A stretch of 64,000 bases of DNA. Origin: Methylobacterium mesophilicum SR1.6/6 (lineage in GTDB: Bacteria > Pseudomonadota > Alphaproteobacteria > Rhizobiales > Beijerinckiaceae). Each line of letters opens with the position of its first letter. The stretch's first letter is position 1. A model generated the notes under the pieces. The model was not told the origin of the DNA and did not search any database. It saw only the letters and a program-made list of their open reading frames with translations. Shown here one piece after another: positions 46,410 to 54,702 of the stretch. The stretch covers positions 5,103,447 through 5,167,446 of the forward strand of contig NZ_CP043538.1 of the NCBI RefSeq assembly GCF_000364445.2, given 5' to 3'. The position numbers and the translations under genes were made by a program.

Positions 46410-46605
46410 GCGGGGACGGCACGCGCCGCAGGGGTGAGAGCGGTTTTCCCCACCGCCACCTCAGGATGAGGGGGGAGGGCTGGAAGTCCGCCGGCTGGGC
46501 GCAGCGACCGGCATCCGCCCTCCTGGCTGCCGTCGTGCATTGCGTCCGCCGCCCGCGATCCCGCATAGACGGTCCGCCGGCCTCCCGGAGAAGGTTGCTC
46601 GACCG

Positions 46606-47619
46606 ATGCAGATCGCCACGCCCTACCTGATGTTCCTGGGCGACGTGCCCGACACGCTGGCGGCCAAGACCGCCTACGGGATCAAGGACTGGCGCCCCGA
46701 ATGGTGCGTCGGCCAGATGCGCCTGCCGGGCTGCGCGGCCGATCTCGGCATCCCCGACATGACCCTGCCCGAGGCCCTGGCGAAGGGCTGCCGGACCCTT
46801 GTGATCGGCGTCGTCAATGCCGGCGGCGTCCTGCCGGACCATTGGATCACGGAGATCGTCGCGGCGATCGAGGCGGGGCTCGACGTGGCGAGCGGCCTGC
46901 ACGTGAAGCTCGGCGCGGTCCCCGCCATCGCGGAGGCCGCCGAACGGCGCGGCCGCCAGCTCCACGACGTCCGCCACACCGACGAGCGCTTTCCCACCGG
47001 CAAGGGCACCAAGCGGGCGGGGCGGCGCCTGCTCACCGTCGGCACCGACTGCTCGGTGGGCAAGAAGTACACCGTGCTGGCCCTGGAGCGCGGCATGCGC
47101 GAGCGCGGCCTCGACGCCGATTTCTGCGCCACCGGTCAGACCGGCGTGTTCATCTCCGGCCGGGGCGTCGCCATCGACGCCGTGGTGGCCGACTTCATCT
47201 CCGGCGCCGTCGAGACGATCTCGCCCGAGGCCGCCCCGAACCACTGGGACCTGATCGAGGGCCAGGGCTCGCTCTACCACCCGTCCTTCGCGGGCGTGAG
47301 CCTCGGCCTGCTGCACGGCGCCCAGGCCGACGCCTTCGTGGTCTGCCACGAGCCGACCCGCACCACCATGCGCGGCGTGAAGCACCCGCTGCCGACCATC
47401 CAGCAGGTCATCGACCTCACCGTGCAGCTCGGCAGCCTGACCAATCCGGGGATCAAGCCGGTGGGCATCGCGGTGAACACCCAGGCGCTCGCCGAGGGCG
47501 AAGCCCGGGCGCTCCTCGATACGCTGGCGGCCGAGCACGGCCTGCCCGCCACCGACCCGGTGCGCTTCGGCGTCGACGGGCTGGTCGACCGGATCGTCGC
47601 CGACTTCCCGGAGGCCTGA
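46606..47619 (+). CDS. dgcN: DUF1611 protein, DgcN-type
   Basis: A 337-residue DUF1611 protein with P-loop-like VGTDCSVGKKYTVLALERG and GQGSLYHPSFAGVSLGLLHG. In bacteria that catabolise D-glutamate, DgcN is proposed to N-acetylate or otherwise activate D-Glu before DgcA epimerises the product. The next gene, two bases later, is the epimerase, so the pair is complete. GGAGAAGG precedes the ATG. D-Glu is a peptidoglycan component, so this may recycle or scavenge it. Confidence 0.85.
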   Translation: MQIATPYLMFLGDVPDTLAAKTAYGIKDWRPEWCVGQMRLPGCAADLGIPDMTLPEALAKGCRTLVIGVVNAGGVLPDHWITEIVAAIEAGLDVASGLHVKLGAVPAIAEAAERRGRQLHDVRHTDERFPTGKGTKRAGRRLLTVGTDCSVGKKYTVLALERGMRERGLDADFCATGQTGVFISGRGVAIDAVVADFISGAVETISPEAAPNHWDLIEGQGSLYHPSFAGVSLGLLHGAQADAFVVCHEPTRTTMRGVKHPLPTIQQVIDLTVQLGSLTNPGIKPVGIAVNTQALAEGEARALLDTLAAEHGLPATDPVRFGVDGLVDRIVADFPEA

Positions 47620-47620
47620 C

Positions 47621-48604
47621 ATGGCCCGTCGCCTGACCCTCGCCGTCGAGCGCTTCCCGATCGCGGGCGCCTTCACGATCTCCCGCGGCAGCCGGACCGA
47701 GATCGCCGTCGTGGTGGCGACGATCGCGGACGGCGACACGGTCGGGCGCGGCGAGTGCGTGCCCTATCCGCGCTACGGCGAGAGCGTCGAGAGCGTCAGC
47801 GCCCTGATCGAGGGGCAGGCGGAGGCGGTCGCGGCCGGGATCGGGCGCGACGCGCTGATGACCGGCATGAAGGCCGGGGCGGCGCGCAACGCCCTGGACT
47901 GCGCGCTGTTCGACCTCGAGGCGAAGCTTCAAAGCCGCCCCGCCTGGGAGATCGCCGGCCTGCCGGCGCCGCGTCCGGCGATCACCGCCTACACGCTGAG
48001 CCTCGGCACGCCGGAGAGCATGGCGGAGGCCGCCCGCAAGGCCGCCCACCGGCCGCTGCTCAAGGTCAAGCTCGGCGGGGACGGGGATCCGGAGCGGATC
48101 GCCGCCGTGCGAGCCGGCGCGCCCGAGTCCCGGCTGATCGTCGACGCCAACGAGGCGTGGCGTCCGGAGAACGTGGAGGCCAATCTCGAAGCCTGCCTGA
48201 AGGCCGGCGTCGCGCTGATCGAGCAGCCCCTGCCGGCCGATGCCGACGCCCTGTTGGCCGAGATCTCCCACCCCGTGCCGGTCTGCGCCGATGAGAGCCT
48301 GCACGACCGCGCCGGCCTCGACGCGCTCGCCGGGCGCTACGACGCGATCAACATCAAGCTCGACAAGACCGGTGGCCTGACCGAGGCGGTGCTCCTCGCC
48401 CGCGAGGCGCGGGCGCGGGGGCTGTCGATCATGGTCGGCTGCATGCTCGGCACCTCGCTCGGCATGGCGCCGGCGGCGTTGCTGGCGAACGACGCGGAGT
48501 TCGTCGATCTCGACGGGCCGCTGCTGCTCGCCCGCGACCGCGATCCGCCGCTCCGCTACGAGGGGAGCCTGATGTACCCGCCCGCGCCGGAACTGTGGGG
48601 TTAG
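47621..48604 (+). CDS. dgcA: Dipeptide/N-acetyl-D-glutamate epimerase, DgcA-type
   Basis: A 327-residue enolase-superfamily enzyme. The catalytic lysines are in LLKVKLGGDGD (KxK) and IKLDKTGGLTEAV; the metal ligands are in VDANEAW, LIEQPLPAD and CADESLHDR. This is the pattern of L-Ala-D/L-Glu epimerases and DgcA. The pairing with dgcN favours the D-glutamate role over muropeptide epimerisation, though both involve D-Glu. It ends in a hairpin after the stop. Confidence 0.88.
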   Translation: MARRLTLAVERFPIAGAFTISRGSRTEIAVVVATIADGDTVGRGECVPYPRYGESVESVSALIEGQAEAVAAGIGRDALMTGMKAGAARNALDCALFDLEAKLQSRPAWEIAGLPAPRPAITAYTLSLGTPESMAEAARKAAHRPLLKVKLGGDGDPERIAAVRAGAPESRLIVDANEAWRPENVEANLEACLKAGVALIEQPLPADADALLAEISHPVPVCADESLHDRAGLDALAGRYDAINIKLDKTGGLTEAVLLAREARARGLSIMVGCMLGTSLGMAPAALLANDAEFVDLDGPLLLARDRDPPLRYEGSLMYPPAPELWG

Positions 48605-48609
48605 GAAAC

Positions 48610-48632
48610 GCCCCGCCTGTCACTGGCGGGGC
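48610..48632 (+). terminator. Hairpin after dgcA
   Basis: GCCCCGCC-tgtcact-GGCGGGGC is an 8-bp perfect stem just after the dgcA stop. No U tract follows. The 150 bp beyond it, with CCCATTTGGG and GGTATACC palindromes near 48640-48660, holds the promoter of the next gene. Confidence 0.55.
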
Positions 48633-48786
48633 CTCACAACCCATTTGGGATTAGGTATACCAGAAGGCTTGCGTTCCGCCCGCCCGGCTGCCATCCATCG
48701 GCAGTGCGATTGGGGCCTCGCGTAGACGCGCTGTACCCAGCAGCCAGACAACACAACAGCAGTCTTCAATGCTGGGGAGGACCGAC

Positions 48787-49836
48787 GTGGCCAAGAATAT
48801 CCTGATCCTGGGAGCCTCCTACGGCTCGCTCCTGGGCACCAAGCTCCTGATGGCCGGTCACAACGTGACCCTGGTCTGCCGCCGGAAGACCGCCGACCTG
48901 ATCAACCGCGAGGGCACCGAGGTCCGCATCAAGCTCCGCGACGAGAAGGAGCACCGGGCGATCCACTCGCGCGATCTGCCCGGCAAGGTGGACGCCATGC
49001 CGCCGGAGGACGTCGACGTGTCGCGCTACGACCTCGTCGGCCTCGCCATGCAGGAGCCGCAGTACAACAACCACACGATCCGCGTCCTGATGATCAAGAT
49101 CGCGGCGGCCAAGCTGCCCTGCCTGTCGATCATGAACATGCCGCCGCTGCCCTACCTCAAGCGGATCCCGGCGCTGGCCGCCATGGACCTCGAGGACGCC
49201 TACACCAATGCCGGCGTCTGGGACCGGTTCGAGCCGGGGCTGGTGTCGCTCTGCTCCCCCGACCCGCAGGCGTTCCGGCCGCCGGAGGAGGAGGCGAACG
49301 TCCTCCATGTCGGCCTGCCGACGAACTTCAAGGCCGCGACCTTCGCGGACGAGGCCCATAACCGGCTGCTCCGGGAGCTGGAGGCCGACATCGACGCCGT
49401 GCGCCTCGACGGGCACGACGTGCCGGTGAAGCTGAAGGTGTTCGACTCGCTGTTCGTGCCGCTGGCCAAGTGGTCGATGCTGCTGACCGGCAACTACCGC
49501 TGCATCACCCCGGGCGAGCCCCAATCGATCCACGACGCCGTGCACGGCGACCTGACGCGCTCGCGGGCGATCTACGACCACGTCGACGGGATCGCCCGGA
49601 AGCTCGGCGCCGATCCCGCCGACCAGGTGCCGTTCGAGAAATACGCCAAGGCCGCCGAGAGCCTGCTCAAGCCGTCCTCGGCGGCGCGCGCCGTGGCGAA
49701 CGGCGCCCCCTACATCGAGCGCGTGGACCTGCTGGTGAAGCTGATCTCCCACCAGCTCGGCGAGCCGAACGCCGAGATCGACCGCACGGTCGAGACCGTC
49801 GACCGGAAGCTCGACGAGCGCATCATCGAGGGCTGA
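48787..49836 (+). CDS. Ketopantoate reductase-like NAD(P) protein
   Basis: A 349-residue protein. It begins AKNILILGASYGSLLGTKLL, a Rossmann start, with MAGHNVTLVCRRKTADLINR next, as in 2-dehydropantoate 2-reductase (ApbA/PanE) N-terminal domains. The C-terminal helical part is different enough that the true substrate is unknown. It starts with GTG after GGGGAGGACCGAC, a strong ribosome site. It could act in pantothenate synthesis or on another 2-oxoacid. Confidence 0.7.
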   Translation: MAKNILILGASYGSLLGTKLLMAGHNVTLVCRRKTADLINREGTEVRIKLRDEKEHRAIHSRDLPGKVDAMPPEDVDVSRYDLVGLAMQEPQYNNHTIRVLMIKIAAAKLPCLSIMNMPPLPYLKRIPALAAMDLEDAYTNAGVWDRFEPGLVSLCSPDPQAFRPPEEEANVLHVGLPTNFKAATFADEAHNRLLRELEADIDAVRLDGHDVPVKLKVFDSLFVPLAKWSMLLTGNYRCITPGEPQSIHDAVHGDLTRSRAIYDHVDGIARKLGADPADQVPFEKYAKAAESLLKPSSAARAVANGAPYIERVDLLVKLISHQLGEPNAEIDRTVETVDRKLDERIIEG

Positions 49837-49859
49837 CGGGCTCCGTCGCCTTCATCTGC

Positions 49860-49942
49860 GTCGTCAGCACGAGCGCGGTGAGCCAGGGCGGCGCGACATC
49901 TGCGGACGCGGCTGAATTGCTTCGCTGCGTTCGCAAGGACGG
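49860..49942. repeat. Family B palindromic repeat, copy 4 (degenerate)
   Basis: Left arm CACGAGCGCGGTGAGCCAGG and right arm TTGCTTCGCTGCGTTCGCAA, more decayed than the other copies. It lies 23 bp after the reductase-like gene. A family A copy follows 60 bp later. Confidence 0.65.
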
Positions 49943-50002
49943 TCGGCGGGCGCCGGAGCCGCTCCCGACCGCGTTGGGTTACCCGCCGTTCCCACCCATC
50001 TC

Positions 50003-50116
50003 CTTCATCCTGAGGTGCCGGAGCGTCAGCGGAGGCCTCGAAGGAGCCCTCCAGGGATCGCGCGGCTGGCTGGAGCCCTCCTTCGAGGCCCGCTGCGCGG
50101 ACACCTCAGGATGAGG
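50003..50116. repeat. Family A palindromic intergenic repeat, copy 2
   Basis: A 114-bp element bounded by CTTCATCCTGAGG and CCTCAGGATGAGG. It is copy 1 (21395-21508) in the opposite orientation, with about four base changes. The central CTGGAGCCCTCC segment replaces CTGGAGGGCTCC, so one arm is inverted relative to the other. The 348-bp gap holding it has no other feature. Confidence 0.9.
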
Positions 50117-50184
50117 GGGTTGAATTGGTCGGCCGTTCCCTGAAGGGGCGTCCAATTCATTTCCCGACGGGGCGCGACGCTCGA

Positions 50185-50523
50185 TCACTCCGCCAGATCC
50201 AAACAATGTCGCCCCTGGCGGTCGTCGATCTCGACGATCCAGAGATCGGAATCGAACCGGATCTCCTTGGTCAGGCGCTCCTCCACGTCGAGGGGGCTGC
50301 CGCCGATGAGGATCGCCGCGAAGCGGCGGTCGCCGCTCTCCTCGGCCTCGAACAGGGCCTGCGGCGCCGGCCCGTAGAGGTCGGCGCTGCCGTCGAGGCG
50401 ATCGACCTTCACGAAGATCGCGCCCGCCTCCGCGGCGCCGCGCCGGCGCAGCACGGCCGGGATGCCAGCGACATCGAGGCGCCGGAGATGGGCCGAAACC
50501 CAGAAATCGGAGCGCAGGCGCAT
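50185..50523 (-). CDS. DUF1491 family protein
   Basis: A 112-residue DUF1491 protein of unknown function, common in alphaproteobacteria. The core is RSDFWVSAHLRRLDVAGIPA, VLRRRGAAEAGAIFVKVDRL then DLYGPAPQALF and WIVEIDDRQGRHCLDL. The ATG at 50523 is used; the longer in-frame reading upstream is Arg-rich leader. No signal peptide. It is convergent with the ketopantoate reductase-like gene. Confidence 0.8.
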   Translation of the reverse strand: MRLRSDFWVSAHLRRLDVAGIPAVLRRRGAAEAGAIFVKVDRLDGSADLYGPAPQALFEAEESGDRRFAAILIGGSPLDVEERLTKEIRFDSDLWIVEIDDRQGRHCLDLAE

Positions 50524-50679
50524 GCGTCTGTAGCCCTGTGAGCCTCTCTTCGGCGCCGTCCGCGCCGTCCGATGCGGCGGTCGGCGGATCCTGAACGGCG
50601 CACCCTCCGCCATGCGCGAAAGCGCTGGCTCGAGCAACAGCCGCCGCGTGACCGGGCGCCGCAACGGTTCGGCGCACAG

Positions 50680-50820
50680 AATATTCCTTCAAAATATCCA
50701 GTATTTTTCGGGATTAAAAAAGATCTGATCGATGTGTGGTGACGCACATCTACAGTATTATTTGATGATTAACTGAGCAAAGGGCGCCTGAATTCGCATG
50801 TCACGATGATTTATGGAGCA
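50680..50820 (+). other. AT-rich patch before the small secreted protein
   Basis: A stretch of about 140 bp that is clearly AT-rich against the GC-rich surroundings, with AATATTCC, AAAATATCC, GTATTTTTCGGG, TTAAAAAAG and GTATTATTTGATGATTAACTG. It precedes the gene at 50826. It may hold an AT-rich promoter or be a remnant of transferred DNA. Confidence 0.6.
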
Positions 50821-50825
50821 TTCCG

Positions 50826-51116
50826 ATGCGGAGAATGATCTCGCTTGCCACGCTGATCGTCGCCGGCCTGTGCGGTGTTGCGCCGGCGGCCCACGCCCGT
50901 TCGGAAACACTCATGGATTTGCTGGGCCACCGCGACTCCGCCTACTGTCCGCGCTACCAGCAGACGCCGCGCGATCCGTGCAACATCGTGGTGCATCGGC
51001 CGGGCGGTAATCCCACGCAGGACATGACCGGCTCGATCGGCCACGCCAAATCCTTTCAGGCCAATGGCGGCCCGCGCTGCAAGACAATCTGCCGCTTCAC
51101 CGGCACGCAATACTGA
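50826..51116 (+). CDS. Small secreted Cys-containing protein (96 aa)
   Basis: A 96-residue exported protein. The signal peptide MRRMISLATLIVAGLCGVAP with AAHAR is clear. The mature part has four cysteines (AYCPRY, DPCNIV, PRCKTIC), probably two disulfides. It ends CRFTGTQY. The upstream AT-rich patch differs from the rest of the window. No family recognised. Confidence 0.7.
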   Translation: MRRMISLATLIVAGLCGVAPAAHARSETLMDLLGHRDSAYCPRYQQTPRDPCNIVVHRPGGNPTQDMTGSIGHAKSFQANGGPRCKTICRFTGTQY

Positions 51117-51220
51117 GCCGACGTGCGTTGGCAGGCCACATGGTGCACGACATCCGAGTGCTCAGGTTGGTCTGTCTTGCCTCTGAGCCGACGATGCGCT
51201 GGTTCTTCAACCCGCACACC

Positions 51221-51331
51221 GTCATCCCGGGGCCGGGCAGCGGAGCCCGGGATCCAGAGCCGCCGATGCGCCAAGCCTTGCACCGACAGCGGTTCTGGAT
51301 TCCGGACTCGCCTGCGGCGCCCCGGAATGAC
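51221..51331. repeat. Family C palindromic repeat
   Basis: A 111-bp element with terminal inverted repeats GTCATCCCGGGGC and GCCCCGGAATGAC (12 of 13 matched). The inside has TCTGGATTCCGGACTCGCC and a partly complementary CGGAGCCCGGGATCCAGAGC. It lies in the 381-bp space between the small secreted protein and the peptidoglycan-binding protein. It is built like the two other repeat families and may be a MITE-like element. Confidence 0.75.
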
Positions 51332-51497
51332 TGAGCGGGCGCGGGAGGCTCACTCCAGCGAACGGTACGCACGTCTCGTCCCGTGAAGGTGGCGGCGCTG
51401 TCGCGGGCCTTGGGCAGACCAACGCTTCGTTCGCTCAAGCCCTCAGTCGGCCGCAGCTTTCCGTCGCCAGACCGCCGGCCACCTCTGCGAATCCCGC

Positions 51498-52211
51498 CTA
51501 GCCCTGACCGGCCTTGGCCGCCAGAGCGCGCAGGGTCCGGCCCGTGGCCTCTCCGGTGACCGGCATCTTGGCGCTGCGCTCGAACTTCTCGATCGCCGCG
51601 CGGGTGCCCGGGCCCATCGCGCCGTCGGGCTTGATCGCATAGCCGAGCTTCGCCAGGGCCTTCTGCGCCCGCAGGACCGCATCCCCGTTCGTCTCGGCCT
51701 TGGCCGGGGCGACCTCCTTCGCGGCTGGCTTGGCCGCCCGGGCCGGGGAGGCCTTCGGGGTCACCGACGCGGTGGTCTCCTCGGAGCGGATCAGATCGCC
51801 GATCGCGTCCCGGGGCACCGGCTTGGCCGCCGCCGTCCGTTCGGGCTCCGGGCGTGCCGTCTCCCGGGGCGTCTCCTTCGACGACTCCCTGGTCACATCC
51901 CGGACAGGTTCGCGCACCGGGGGCGCCGCATCCCGCGCCCCGGGGACCTTCTGGGCGAGCTTGGGCAGGATCGGCGCCGGGTGGCGTCCAGCCTGGTAGC
52001 CGAGGGCGTTGACGCAGATGAAGCCCGCCGCGCCGAGGCCCATGAGGCTGCCGAGCACCAGGCCCGGGCTGGTCCGGCAGGTGGTGCCCGTCGCCTTCAG
52101 CGCGCCGATCAGGACGGCGCGCCAGTCGCCCGAGACGGCGGCCCGGCGGGGCGCCGGGCGGCGCGTCCGGGCGGCTTCGCCCGGTACGGTGATCTCGCGG
52201 TAGCCTGACAT
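51498..52211 (-). CDS. Membrane-anchored protein with a peptidoglycan-binding domain
   Basis: A 237-residue protein. An N-terminal cytoplasmic Arg/Pro stretch is followed by one membrane segment, LVLGSLMGLGAAGFICVNAL. A long Pro/Lys/Glu-rich periplasmic linker then leads to a C-terminal peptidoglycan-binding domain: VLRAQKALAKLGYAIKPDGA then MGPGTRAAIEKFERSAKMPV. It probably tethers to the cell wall. It lies just downstream of the histidine kinase (26 bp), on the same strand. Confidence 0.78.
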   Translation of the reverse strand: MSGYREITVPGEAARTRRPAPRRAAVSGDWRAVLIGALKATGTTCRTSPGLVLGSLMGLGAAGFICVNALGYQAGRHPAPILPKLAQKVPGARDAAPPVREPVRDVTRESSKETPRETARPEPERTAAAKPVPRDAIGDLIRSEETTASVTPKASPARAAKPAAKEVAPAKAETNGDAVLRAQKALAKLGYAIKPDGAMGPGTRAAIEKFERSAKMPVTGEATGRTLRALAAKAGQG

Positions 52212-52237
52212 CCTATCTCCTTCCGGGGATCTGGGGC

Positions 52238-54130
52238 TCAGCCGGTGCGGCGCAGGCTCGGGCCGGCGGGGGGCGCGGCGAGGCCGGGCTCCGCGTCGAA
52301 CAGGCCGAGCGGCAGGCGCACCACCCGGCGCGGCGCCGCGGCACCCCGCACGGCCGTGCGGATCGGGGCGGGGCCCGGCACGGTGGCGGCCGGGGGCTGG
52401 CAGACGAGGGGCAGGGTGACGGTCACCACGGTGCCGCCCTGCGGGGCGCTCTCGATCAGCAGGGCGCCGCCGTGCAGGCCGACGAGGCCCTGCACCACCG
52501 AGAGGCCGAGGCCGGTCCCCTCGTGCGGGCGCTTGTAGCCGCCGCCGCCCGCCTGGAAGAACGGCGTGCCGAGCTTGGGCAGGTCCTCCGCGCCGATGCC
52601 GAGGCCGGTATCGGCGACGACGATGTCGAGGCTGTCGGCGCCGCGGCGCAGGGACAGGTCGACCCGGCCGCCCCGCGGGGTGAACTTCACGGCGTTCGAG
52701 ATGAGGTTGATCAGCACCTGCCGGCAGGCACTCGGATCGGCGGTGATCTCGACCGGGCCCGACGCAACGGCGCTGAGGACGACGCCGGCGGCCTCCGCCT
52801 TCAGGCGCATCAGGTCGCAGCAGGACCGGACGAGGTCCGCCATGTCGAAGGCCTCGGGGGCGCAGTCGAAGGTGCCGCTCTGGATCCGGCTCATGTCGAG
52901 CAGCGTGTTGACGACGCCGAGCAGGTGGTGGCCGGAGGCACCGATGATCCCGGCATAGTCCCGCGCCTGGTCGGGGCCGAGGCTGACCGAGCCTTCGCCC
53001 GCCAGCACCTCGGAGAAGCCGATGATCGCGTTGAGCGGCGTGCGCAGCTCGTGGGTGACGTTGGCCAGGAACCGGCCCTTGATGGCGTCGGCCCGCTCCG
53101 CCTCGGCGCGGGCGCGCTCCAGTTCCTCGGCGTGGCGGTGGTGCTCGGTCATGTCGCGGGTCACCGCCACGACCGCCCGGGCGTCGTGCGGGCCGTGGTC
53201 GATCCGGTGGGCGCGCATCTCCGCGTGGATCAGGCGTGCGCCGTCGGCCCGGCCGGCCTCGGGCTCGACATGCAGGCGCAGGGGCAGGGTGGCGGGACGT
53301 CCGCTGGCCGCGACGTCGCTCACCGCCTTGAGGAAGGCCGGCCGGTCGGCGACGTGGACCCGCTCCAGGAGCCCGTGGCCGCGCAGCCGCGCCGGGTCGC
53401 TGCCGACGAGGCGCACCGCCGAGACCGAGGCCTCCAGCACGCGCCCGTTCCGGTCGTGCCAGGTCACGAGGTCGTCGATCGCCGAGAGCAGCAGCCGGTC
53501 GCGGGCCTCGTTGTCGCGCAGCCGCTCGCGCCACGCGCCTTCGTTGCGCCTGTGCTCCAGCGCCTGGGCGGCGACGTGGCCGATGGCGGTGATCGCGAAG
53601 GCCGGCAGCGCGAAGGCGGCCGAGATGTCCATCACCGGCAGGGCGCCGGCCCAGGCGCCGAGGCCCATCACGGCCAGCACGCCGAGGACCGCCATCACGG
53701 AGGCCGCGATGGTGGCGCGCAGCGAGCCGGAGACCAGCGCCTCCAGGGGGATCGCCACCAGCCAGACGGCGGCCGGGGATGCGGCGCCGCCGGTGACGCC
53801 CGCCAGCGCTACGACGATCCCGGTCAGCCCCGCCGAGGAAACCGCATGGGCGAGCCAGAGGGATCCGGTGCGGGCGAGCAGGACGGCGGCGAGGACCGGG
53901 AGCAGCAGGCTCGCGATCGCCAGAACCTCGATGCCGGACGGCACCCCGCGCCAGAGCAGGTAGGGCGGCAGCCCGACCATCATCACCGCGCCCGTGGCCA
54001 GGCGCGAGACCAGGAAGCGCTGGTGGCGCGCGCGGGCGGCGGCATCGTCGGCCACGGACTCGTGGACCAGCCCCGCGAGACGATCGTCGATCAGGGAAGT
54101 CAGGACTTTTTTAATGGTCAAGGTTGGCAC
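52238..54130 (-). CDS. PAS-domain sensor histidine kinase
   Basis: A 630-residue kinase. About five to six hydrophobic helices occupy the first 200 residues, for example MMVGLPPYLLWRGVPSGI. A PAS domain follows with LLLSAIDDLVTWHDRNGRVL. The HisKA motif is FLANVTHELRTPLNAIIGFS (His near residue 360). The ATPase has NLISNAVKFTPRGG, VVADTGLGIG and GTGLGLSVVQGLVGLHGG. GTG at 54130 is chosen as the start; no response regulator is next to it, so it is orphan within the window. Confidence 0.9.
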   Translation of the reverse strand: MPTLTIKKVLTSLIDDRLAGLVHESVADDAAARARHQRFLVSRLATGAVMMVGLPPYLLWRGVPSGIEVLAIASLLLPVLAAVLLARTGSLWLAHAVSSAGLTGIVVALAGVTGGAASPAAVWLVAIPLEALVSGSLRATIAASVMAVLGVLAVMGLGAWAGALPVMDISAAFALPAFAITAIGHVAAQALEHRRNEGAWRERLRDNEARDRLLLSAIDDLVTWHDRNGRVLEASVSAVRLVGSDPARLRGHGLLERVHVADRPAFLKAVSDVAASGRPATLPLRLHVEPEAGRADGARLIHAEMRAHRIDHGPHDARAVVAVTRDMTEHHRHAEELERARAEAERADAIKGRFLANVTHELRTPLNAIIGFSEVLAGEGSVSLGPDQARDYAGIIGASGHHLLGVVNTLLDMSRIQSGTFDCAPEAFDMADLVRSCCDLMRLKAEAAGVVLSAVASGPVEITADPSACRQVLINLISNAVKFTPRGGRVDLSLRRGADSLDIVVADTGLGIGAEDLPKLGTPFFQAGGGGYKRPHEGTGLGLSVVQGLVGLHGGALLIESAPQGGTVVTVTLPLVCQPPAATVPGPAPIRTAVRGAAAPRRVVRLPLGLFDAEPGLAAPPAGPSLRRTG

Positions 54131-54380
54131 GCGCCGCGAGTATGCGTTTCCGCATCCGTCGCGCCTCCGGTTCGACTTCGAACGACTTCCGGACGGTCGC
54201 AGAGCCGGCTTAAACGAGTGTTGCGGGACTTGTCCGAATGATCGGGATGCTTTCGGAGAGGTAACCAGAGCGTCCGGCCGAGCTTCGTTCACCATGGCGC
54301 GCGAAAGCCCCGGCTGGTTGAGGCCCGGTTCACGAAACCCGTCGAATGCTCGTGCCCGACCTGAGCGGAGGAACCGTCCG

Positions 54381-54695
54381 ATGACCGTCCTGCTGCGCGC
54401 CGCGCTGGTGATCGGCGTGCTCTCGTACTTCGCGCTGATGCGCACCGGGGCGGATCCGTCCGCCGAGGCCCGCAGGCTCGCCGGATCCCTGCCAGGCGCC
54501 CAAGGTACGCTTCAGGCGGCGCTGCCGGCGGCCCTCGATGCGGTTCCCCCCGAGACCCGCGACCGCGCGGTCCGCGCCGTGCTGGCCCGAGGCCTGATGG
54601 CGGAGCTGAGCCGCCGCGCCGCCGAGCCGCCGTCGACCGACACCCTCGAAGAGGCCGACCGGCAGCCCGCGTGGCGCGGCGTCGAGCCGCGCTGA
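54381..54695 (+). CDS. Small membrane-anchored protein (104 aa)
   Basis: A 104-residue protein. The N-terminus TVLLRAALVIGVLSYFALM is a membrane anchor or signal anchor; the rest is Ala/Arg-rich and helical (LPGAQGTLQAALPAALDAVP). GCGGAGGAA precedes the ATG by about eight bases. It stands between the kinase and the DUF2336 gene, convergent with the latter. No family recognised. Confidence 0.6.
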   Translation: MTVLLRAALVIGVLSYFALMRTGADPSAEARRLAGSLPGAQGTLQAALPAALDAVPPETRDRAVRAVLARGLMAELSRRAAEPPSTDTLEEADRQPAWRGVEPR

Positions 54696-54702
54696 CCGTC
54701 CC

